Assembly: GCA_947463165.1 (NCBI GenBank)
Contig: CANHSW010000032.1
Location: 1-12,649, forward strand
DNA length: 12,649 nt
Source: Cyanobacteriota bacterium
Lineage (GTDB): Bacteria > Cyanobacteriota > Cyanobacteriia > PCC-6307 > Cyanobiaceae
Direction of reading: 5' to 3'
This document shows, in pieces, positions 8,044 to 12,649 of the stretch. The notes under the pieces are model-generated. The model did not search any database and was not told the DNA's origin. It saw only the letters and a program-made list of their open reading frames with translations. The first letter of the stretch is position 1, and each line of letters starts with the position of its first letter. The position numbers and the translations under genes were made by a program.

Positions 8044-8793
8044 TTGAGTCCTGCTCCATCTTCAGCTGCGGCCACCAGCGGTGGGCTGCACCCCCTGGTC
8101 GATGCCCTCGCCGAGCGCATTCGCGATCACTGGCGCCACCTGCCTGAGTTGGCCCCCTTGGCAGTGGATCCGGAGCTGGAGGCGATCAGCGGCAGCCTCG
8201 ACGGGGAGGCCCTGTTCATCCGCAATGAACTGCGCCGTTGCCGCGGCCTGCGCAAGCTGCACCTGGAAACCGCCCGCCTCGGTGCCGGCCTGCAAATCCT
8301 GCACTGCGTATTTTTTCCCGATCCTCGCTACGACCTGCCGGTGTTCGGCGCCGACATCGTCGCCGGTCCGGCCGGGGTATCGGCGGCGATTGTCGATCTG
8401 TCGCCGGTGCTCAGCGAGCTGCCGGCTGGCATCGCCGCCGCCCTGGCCGAGCGGCCAAAGCGCAGTTATTGCCAACAGCGGCAGCTGCCCGACTGGGGTT
8501 CGATCTTCTCGCCCCACGTGCGCTTCGTGCGGCCCAGCACCAGCGAGGAGGAGGCGGCCTTCATCGAGGAGGTGGGCGAATTTCTACAGGTGCTGAGCTC
8601 TGCGGTGCAGCTGGCTGAGGCTCAATCGCCGGATCACCCCTCTACCCTGGAGCGCTGGCACGGGCAGGGCCGCTATTGCAAGCAACAGAAACAGAACGAC
8701 AAGACCCGCCGCGTGCTGGAGAAGGCGTTCAACCCGGCCTGGGCGGAGCGCTACATCGAGGAATTGCTGTTCGACGACCCCCCGGCACCCTGA
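8044..8793 (+). CDS. pcyA: Phycocyanobilin:ferredoxin oxidoreductase
   Basis: PcyA is a ferredoxin-dependent bilin reductase that converts biliverdin IX-alpha to phycocyanobilin by a four-electron reduction in the cytoplasm. Phycocyanobilin is the chromophore of phycobilisomes and of cyanobacterial phytochromes. The 249-residue product matches the family throughout: [20 protein letters not shown] (69-88), [20 protein letters not shown] (91-110), [14 protein letters not shown] (151-164) and the C-terminal [20 protein letters not shown] (218-237). The residues known from the Synechocystis enzyme correspond to Glu75, His87 and Asp104. The frame contains no ATG codon at all, and TTG at 8044 is the only start that keeps the whole conserved region. 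Its stop TGA overlaps the devB start by one base (TGATG), so the exporter genes are probably in the same operon. Confidence 0.95.
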   Translation: MSPAPSSAAATSGGLHPLVDALAERIRDHWRHLPELAPLAVDPELEAISGSLDGEALFIRNELRRCRGLRKLHLETARLGAGLQILHCVFFPDPRYDLPVFGADIVAGPAGVSAAIVDLSPVLSELPAGIAAALAERPKRSYCQQRQLPDWGSIFSPHVRFVRPSTSEEEAAFIEEVGEFLQVLSSAVQLAEAQSPDHPSTLERWHGQGRYCKQQKQNDKTRRVLEKAFNPAWAERYIEELLFDDPPAP

Positions 8794-9710
8794 TGACCGC
8801 CCTAGCTAGCCGTCGCTGGTGGTTGCTGTTGGCGGGCTTGGCTGCCCTGGCGGCCCTGGCGATGGTGCTGCAACAGCGCAGCAAGTCGACCAAGCCTGAG
8901 CTGGCCCCAGCCGCGGTCGTGGCACCGGCCCGCCCGGAGGGGGTGGCCGCCCTGGGCCGCCTGGACCCCGAGGGGGATGTGCGTAAGCTGGCCGCCCCGA
9001 GCGGCGGCAATGCTGGTGGCCCGCGCATCGCCGCCCTGCTGGTCAAGGAGGGCGATACGGTGCTCGCCGGCCAGCTGTTGGCCCGCTTTGATAGCCGGCC
9101 CGGCTTGGTGGCTGATCGGAGCAAGTTGACCAGCCGCATCGCCAATCTGGATCGGCGCCTGGTGCTCCAGAACCGCGACATCGCCCGCTACCGCGAGCTC
9201 AGCCGCACTGGCAGCTACCCCAGCGGCGACTTGGACGCCCGGGAAACCCGCCTGCTCGAATTGCAGGCCCTGCGCGCCGATGCCCAAGCAGAGTTGCAAC
9301 GGGTGGAAGCAGAGTTGGCCCTCACCGAATTGCGGGCGCCCATCGCTGGCACCGTGCTGCGGATCAATGCAAGACAGGGCGAGCGACCCACGGATTCAGA
9401 TGGCGTGCTGGAGCTCGGGGCCAGTGCCCAGATGGAGGCCCTGGTGGAGGTGTATGAGAGCGATATCGGTCGGGTGCGTATCGGCCAGGCGGTGAGCTTG
9501 GTGAGTGAGAACGGCGGCTTCCAGGGCAGCCTCGCCGGCCGAGTGATCCGCATCAACCCCCAGGTGCGCCAGCGCCAGTTGCTGGCCACCGATCCCACCG
9601 GCGACGCCGATGCCCGCATCGTAGAGGTGCGCGTTTCCCTCGATGCCGCCGATAGCCAACGGGTGCGCAATCTCACTGGCTTGAAGGTGATCGCCAGGCT
9701 GGAACCGTGA
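8793..9710 (+). CDS. devB: DevB-family ABC exporter membrane fusion protein
   Basis: A 305-residue periplasmic adaptor (HlyD/DevB type) that links an inner-membrane ABC transporter to an outer-membrane TolC-like channel. One N-terminal membrane anchor, WWLLLAGLAALAALAMVL (9-26), follows two arginines. Next come the DevB hallmark GVAALGRLDPEGDVRKL (50-66) and half a lipoyl-like domain, IAALLVKEGDTVLAGQLLARFD (79-100). A helical hairpin spans about 108-178, with a turn at RTGSYPSGD (138-146). The second lipoyl half is LTELRAPIAGTVLRI (177-191), followed by a beta-barrel part. In Anabaena the DevBCA system exports heterocyst glycolipids; this organism shows no sign of heterocysts, so the cargo is unknown. 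The ATG at 8793-8795 overlaps the pcyA stop by one base, and the stop overlaps devC by four bases. Confidence 0.93.
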   Translation: MTALASRRWWLLLAGLAALAALAMVLQQRSKSTKPELAPAAVVAPARPEGVAALGRLDPEGDVRKLAAPSGGNAGGPRIAALLVKEGDTVLAGQLLARFDSRPGLVADRSKLTSRIANLDRRLVLQNRDIARYRELSRTGSYPSGDLDARETRLLELQALRADAQAELQRVEAELALTELRAPIAGTVLRINARQGERPTDSDGVLELGASAQMEALVEVYESDIGRVRIGQAVSLVSENGGFQGSLAGRVIRINPQVRQRQLLATDPTGDADARIVEVRVSLDAADSQRVRNLTGLKVIARLEP

Positions 9711-10876
9711 CCAATTTCTGGAGCTCTCGCCGCATCCCCCTGGCCTGGCTGTTGCTCAGCCGTCAGCCGGCGCGGTTGGCGGTGGCCCTGGCGGGGATCG
9801 CCTTCGCGGGCATCTTGATGTTCATGCAGCTGGGCTTTCGCGACGGACTATTTGATGCCAGCGTCACAGTCCACAAGCTGTTTGACGCGGATTTAGTACT
9901 GATCAGCCCCCGCACGATGAGTTCCATCGGCATGGCCAGCTTCCCGCGGCGGCGGCTGGTGCAGGTGATGGCCGACCCGGCCGTGCGGGGGATCACGCCG
10001 GTGAACTGGAACCTGCTGCTCTGGCGCAATCCCCAAACCCGTTCCACCCGCTCGATTCTGGTGCTGGGCTTTGAGCCCGCAGACCCCCTGTTCACCGATC
10101 CCAGCATCGCCGTTAAGGCCAAGGGCCTCAGCCAGAAGGGTCGGGTGCTATTTGATCAGCTTTCTCGCCCCGAATTTGGCCCGATTGCCAGCTGGTACAA
10201 CCAGGGCAAGGTGGTGGAAACCGAGGTGGCGGGCAAGCGGGTGAGGGTTGCGGATCTGGTGAGCCTGGGGGCCTCCTTCGGCGCCGACGGCAACATGCTC
10301 ACCAGCCGCGAAACCTTTTTGAAGCTGATGCCCAGTACGCCCCCCGGCAGTATTGAACTGGGCCTTATTCGCCTGGCGCCCGGCACTGATATACAGGCGG
10401 CCAGCCGCCGGATCAAAGCCCTGCTGCCAGATGACGTCAAGATACTCACCAAGCAAGGCTTCGAGGAATTCGAGAAGAATTATTGGCGCAGCAGCACGGC
10501 AATCGGCTTTATCTTTACCCTGGGATCAGCCATGGGTTTTGTGGTGGGCTGCGTAATTGTCTATCAAATTCTATACTCCGATGTTAGCGATCACCTGCCG
10601 GAATATGCCACCTTGATGGCCATGGGTTACCGGCTAGCTGGGTTGCTGGGGGTGGTGGCCCGGGAGGCCTTGATTCTGGCGGCACTTGGCTACCTGCCCG
10701 CCTATATCTCCGCCCAACTTCTCTATGGATTGGTGCGCTCGGGCACCAAGCTGCCCGTGGCGATGGATCCTCAGCGGGCCCTGCTGGTGTTCAGCTTGAT
10801 CTTGGTGATGTGCCTGGGCTCGGCGGCCGTAGCGATGCGGCGCCTGGGCGATGCCGATCCGGCCGAGATTTTCTAA
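9707..10876 (+). CDS. devC: DevC-family ABC exporter permease
   Basis: A 389-residue membrane permease of the DevC / MacB-FtsX-like type. Predicted layout: a first membrane helix at about 22-42 (RLAVALAGIAFAGILMFMQL), a large external domain from 43 to about 262, then three membrane helices at about 264-288 (TAIGFIFTLGSAMGFVVGCV), 312-338 and 357-376. This four-helix arrangement with one big periplasmic domain is standard for the family. The N-terminal IPLAWLLLSRQPARL and the following VTVHKLFDADLVLISPRT (53-70) are typical of DevC. The protein should couple the DevA ATPase to DevB. The start codon is GTG at 9707, overlapping the devB stop in GTGA, which implies translational coupling. The gene ends 54 bases before devA. 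Cargo cannot be inferred from sequence. Confidence 0.95.
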   Translation: MTNFWSSRRIPLAWLLLSRQPARLAVALAGIAFAGILMFMQLGFRDGLFDASVTVHKLFDADLVLISPRTMSSIGMASFPRRRLVQVMADPAVRGITPVNWNLLLWRNPQTRSTRSILVLGFEPADPLFTDPSIAVKAKGLSQKGRVLFDQLSRPEFGPIASWYNQGKVVETEVAGKRVRVADLVSLGASFGADGNMLTSRETFLKLMPSTPPGSIELGLIRLAPGTDIQAASRRIKALLPDDVKILTKQGFEEFEKNYWRSSTAIGFIFTLGSAMGFVVGCVIVYQILYSDVSDHLPEYATLMAMGYRLAGLLGVVAREALILAALGYLPAYISAQLLYGLVRSGTKLPVAMDPQRALLVFSLILVMCLGSAAVAMRRLGDADPAEIF

Positions 10877-10881
10877 TTTAT

Positions 10882-10915
10882 CCAGGCTAATTTACCTGGG
10901 TTTATTTCCTACAAT
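10882..10915 (+). promoter_or_regulatory. Weak hairpin and possible -10 element between devC and devA
   Basis: The 54-base gap between devC and devA is A/T-rich compared with the genes. It holds a five-pair hairpin, CCAGG (10882-10886) with CCTGG (10895-10899), and a -10-like TACAAT at 10910-10915, with no good -35. If used, transcription would start about ten bases before the devA GTG. It is equally possible that devA is read only from the upstream operon promoter. Confidence 0.22.
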
Positions 10916-10930
10916 AATCGCTTTTTACCA

Positions 10931-11812
10931 GTGGCTCAATCATTACCTCCCGACGCCATCGACAGTGCCGCCGGCAACCCGATCCCAGCCAATACTGCGA
11001 TTCCCAGCAACGGTGTCAATCCAGCCAGCCAGCTGAATCAAGCCAGCCAAGTGAACTCTGCCAGTCAGCTGAATACAGCCGGCCAACTAAACCCGGTTAA
11101 CATTCTGAATCGCCCAAACATTGTGGAAGTGGTGGGCCTGAGCCACTGGTTTGGCACAGGAGCCATGCGTCGAGCGGTGCTGCAGGGGGTGGATCTGCGC
11201 ATCGGCGCCGGCGAGATGGTGCTGCTCACGGGCCCTTCCGGCTGCGGCAAGACCACCCTGCTCACCCTGGTGGGGGCCCTGCGGGCGGTGCAGCAGGGCT
11301 CGGTGCGCCTGTTCGACCAAGAGCTAAACGCCGCCAACCGCGACCAGCGCCAGCGCCTGCGCCGCCGCATCGGCATGATTTTCCAAGGCCATAACCTGCT
11401 GCGCTGCCTCACGGCCGAGCAGAACGTGCAGATGGGCGCCGATCTGCTGCCAGATCTGGGCTATCGGTCGCGCCGCGATCTGGCTCGCGAATGGCTGCGG
11501 GCGGTGGGTTTGGGTGATCACCTGGCCAAACTTCCCCATGACCTCTCCGGCGGCCAAAAACAGCGGGTGGCCATCGCCCGTGCCCTGGCCGGGCGGCCCC
11601 AGCTGTTGCTGGCCGACGAGCCCACCGCGGCGCTGGACAGCCGCACCGGCCGGGAGGTGGTGGATCTGCTCCAGGGCCTGGCCCGCGATCAGGGTTGCGG
11701 CGTGCTGATGGTGACCCACGATCCACGCATCCTTGACGTGGCCGATCGGCTGGTGCAGATGGAGGACGGCCGGCTTTTGGAGCCTGCCCCCGCCAGCCCA
11801 GCCGTTGAGTAG
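10931..11812 (+). CDS. devA: DevA-family ABC transporter ATP-binding protein
   Basis: The ATPase that powers the DevBC exporter. All nucleotide-binding motifs are intact: Walker A GPSGCGKT (101-108), Q-loop FQGHN (Gln152), signature LSGGQ (205-209), Walker B LLLADEP with Glu230, D-loop ALDS (234-237) and switch His263. [18 protein letters not shown] and LTAEQNVQM (160-168) are typical of the DevA group. With the GTG at 10931 the protein has 293 residues, about 60 more than usual. The extra N-terminus contains five hexapeptide repeats starting with Asn (residues 30-59) and is low in complexity. The usual family start would fall near residue 64 ([12 protein letters not shown]), where a GTG at 11123 codes Val65, and another GTG lies at Val41. 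The extension may therefore be untranslated in part. No clear ribosome binding site precedes the first GTG. It lies 54 bases after devC and 36 bases before the next gene. Confidence 0.92.
   Translation: MAQSLPPDAIDSAAGNPIPANTAIPSNGVNPASQLNQASQVNSASQLNTAGQLNPVNILNRPNIVEVVGLSHWFGTGAMRRAVLQGVDLRIGAGEMVLLTGPSGCGKTTLLTLVGALRAVQQGSVRLFDQELNAANRDQRQRLRRRIGMIFQGHNLLRCLTAEQNVQMGADLLPDLGYRSRRDLAREWLRAVGLGDHLAKLPHDLSGGQKQRVAIARALAGRPQLLLADEPTAALDSRTGREVVDLLQGLARDQGCGVLMVTHDPRILDVADRLVQMEDGRLLEPAPASPAVE
11018..11107 (+). repeat. 18-base tandem repeat encoding N-x-A-S-Q-L hexapeptides
   Basis: Five 18-base units lie in the N-terminal extension of devA. They encode [24 protein letters not shown] and the diverged NPVNIL, followed by the Asn of NRPN. 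The DNA units have themselves diverged at third positions (for example CAGCTGAAT against CAACTAAAC), so the repeat is not a very recent expansion. Absence of frame-breaking changes suggests it is, or was, translated. Confidence 0.8.
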
Positions 11813-11848
11813 GGTGAGATTTAATCGTTCTCCCCAATCGCTGCCCGC

Positions 11849-12004
11849 ATGGCCAAGCGCAGGAATCTTAAGAAGGAAAAGCAGGAGCGCAATCGCGCCT
11901 ACGCCCGCAAGTTCAAGAAGCGCAAGCTGCGCAATGAGGGTCGTGGCGAAGGCGCTGGCAATGGCGTCACCGGCACCGCCAACAATGGCGGCGCCGCAGA
12001 CTGA
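11849..12004 (+). CDS. Small highly basic conserved-type hypothetical protein
   Basis: A 51-residue protein beginning MAKRRNLKKEKQERNRAYAR, then KFKKRKLRNEG, and ending in a Gly/Ala/Asn-rich tail GTANNGGAAD before TGA. The first 31 residues are almost entirely Lys, Arg, Glu, Asn and Gln. They look like a helix that binds nucleic acid, as in small ribosome-associated proteins. I recall proteins with very similar starts as hypotheticals in picocyanobacteria, but I know no assigned function. The ATG at 11849-11851 is 36 bases after devA, with no good ribosome binding site. The gene is followed by a strong terminator 21 bases after its stop, so it is probably the last gene of the pcyA-devBCA unit. 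The basic part uses mostly G/C-ending codons (CGC, AAG, GAG), supporting coding. RNA or ribosome binding is inference from composition only. Confidence 0.8.
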   Translation: MAKRRNLKKEKQERNRAYARKFKKRKLRNEGRGEGAGNGVTGTANNGGAAD

Positions 12005-12025
12005 TCCCATCTCGATAGCCAAGCC

Positions 12026-12054
12026 GGGGGATCCGTAGGGGTCCCCCTTTTTTT
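12026..12054 (+). terminator. Rho-independent terminator of the pcyA-devBCA unit
   Basis: GGGGGATCC (12026-12034) pairs with GGGTCCCCC (12039-12047) through nine base pairs with one T-G wobble and a four-base loop GTAG. Seven T residues follow at once (12048-12054). It lies 21 bases after the stop of the small basic protein gene and ahead of the glycosyltransferase. It should separate the latter from the exporter operon. Confidence 0.92.
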
Positions 12055-12113
12055 CAGTTCATCTATTCCGGCCTGCTATGCATCCCGGCAGGCTCTGCCG
12101 CCGGTTCACCAGC

Positions 12114-12649
12114 ATGTTCATCAGCGTCGTCATCCCGACCTACAACCGGCTGCCGATCCTCCAGAAGTGCCTGCTGGCGCTGGAGGCCCAGCAGTTGCCT
12201 CCCAGGGCGCCACAGCAGGCCGATCCCCAGCTCGCCCCAACCGCCGCTTGGCAAGCCGCCCCAGATGCAGCCCCGGCGGTAACCCCGGAACTGGAGTTGG
12301 ATTTTGAGGTGGTGCTGGTGGATGACGGCTCCACCGATGCCACGATCAGCTGGTTGCAGGCCAATGCCGCATCCCTGCCCCACGTGCGCCTGGTGCGCCA
12401 GGAGCACGGCGGGCCGGCCGCGGGCCGCAACCGCGGTGTTCAGCATGCTCGCGGCGATGTGATCCTGTTCATCGACAGCGATCTGGTGGTGACGCCGGGC
12501 TTTTTGCAGGCCCATGCCCGGCAGCTCCAGCGCCACTGGCAGCGCAGCGGCAATAAACTTTGCTTCACCTATGGCGCGGTGATCAACACCGCCAACTTCG
12601 AGGATCCCACCAGTGAGCCCCACAAGCTGCGGGACCTCTCCTGGGCCTA
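12114..12649 (+). CDS. Family 2 glycosyltransferase, N-terminal part (partial)
   Basis: The first 178 residues of a GT-A fold glycosyltransferase of family 2, which transfers a sugar from a nucleotide-sugar donor onto polysaccharide, lipid or another acceptor. Visible motifs: SVVIPTYNRLPIL (4-16), the nucleotide-binding VVLVDDGSTDAT (66-77), HGGPAAGRNRGVQHARGD (98-115), and the metal-binding DSD within VILFIDSDLVVTPGF (116-130). Between strand one and VDDGSTD there is an unusual Ala/Pro/Gln-rich insert (about 28-62). The start is taken at the ATG of MFISVVIPTYN; an in-frame ATG 36 bases earlier (12078) would add MHPGRLCRRFTS and cannot be excluded. The gene follows a strong terminator, so it should have its own promoter, which I cannot identify. 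Acceptor and exact role are unknown because the C-terminus is outside the window. Confidence 0.92.
   Translation, partial: MFISVVIPTYNRLPILQKCLLALEAQQLPPRAPQQADPQLAPTAAWQAAPDAAPAVTPELELDFEVVLVDDGSTDATISWLQANAASLPHVRLVRQEHGGPAAGRNRGVQHARGDVILFIDSDLVVTPGFLQAHARQLQRHWQRSGNKLCFTYGAVINTANFEDPTSEPHKLRDLSWA

Noticed and set aside
11324..12022. Minus-strand frame of 232 codons opposite devA and the small basic gene
   Set aside because: Antisense shadow of devA; no recognisable motif and no independent support.

Overview
The window looks like chromosomal DNA of a GC-rich picocyanobacterium of the Synechococcus/Cyanobium type. Three things suggest this. The order hisD / rpsT / tatD / rpoB is a cyanobacterial chromosomal arrangement. 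There is a gene for phycocyanobilin:ferredoxin oxidoreductase (PcyA), which makes a phycobilisome chromophore. There is also a DevB-DevC-DevA type exporter cluster, a cyanobacterial family. Third codon positions are strongly G/C in nearly all genes. Many genes appear to start at GTG or TTG. No rRNA, tRNA, insertion sequence, CRISPR array or phage gene was seen.

Layout. On the minus strand, 1-2284 reads rpsT (ribosomal protein S20) -> tatD (TatD-family metal-dependent hydrolase) -> rpoB (RNA polymerase beta; only the first 272 codons are in the window). On the plus strand, divergent from rpsT, lies hisD (last two steps of histidine synthesis). It is followed by a short stretch of repeated AACCAGTTT-like units, a possible terminator, and a roughly 50-residue hypothetical gene. 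A PfkB-family sugar kinase then converges on it from the minus strand (4146-5018). Positions 5019-5431 hold no convincing gene; they are less GC-rich and contain three sets of short repeats. Two translationally coupled M16-family peptidase genes follow on the minus strand (5432-8022): one keeps the zinc motif, the other has lost it but keeps the C-terminal Arg/Tyr motif.

On the plus strand, starting only 21 bases from the M16 pair, is pcyA. It is followed with 1- and 4-base overlaps by devB and devC, then by devA and a small very basic conserved-looking protein. A strong rho-independent terminator closes this unit at 12026-12054. A family 2 glycosyltransferase starts after it and runs off the right edge.

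How the genes work together. Most of the window is core metabolism and information processing. The most coherent unit is pcyA-devBCA: a bilin reductase gene whose stop overlaps the start of a membrane fusion protein, followed by its ABC permease and ATPase. DevB is the adaptor, DevC the permease and DevA the ATPase of an exporter whose cargo cannot be told from sequence. The two M16 genes most likely make a heterodimeric peptidase with the active site split between subunits. I found no clear evidence of an undescribed defence or mobile system. The most unusual items are the hexapeptide repeat at the start of DevA, the repeat-filled gap at 5019-5431, the complementary M16 pair and the two unrecognised small proteins.
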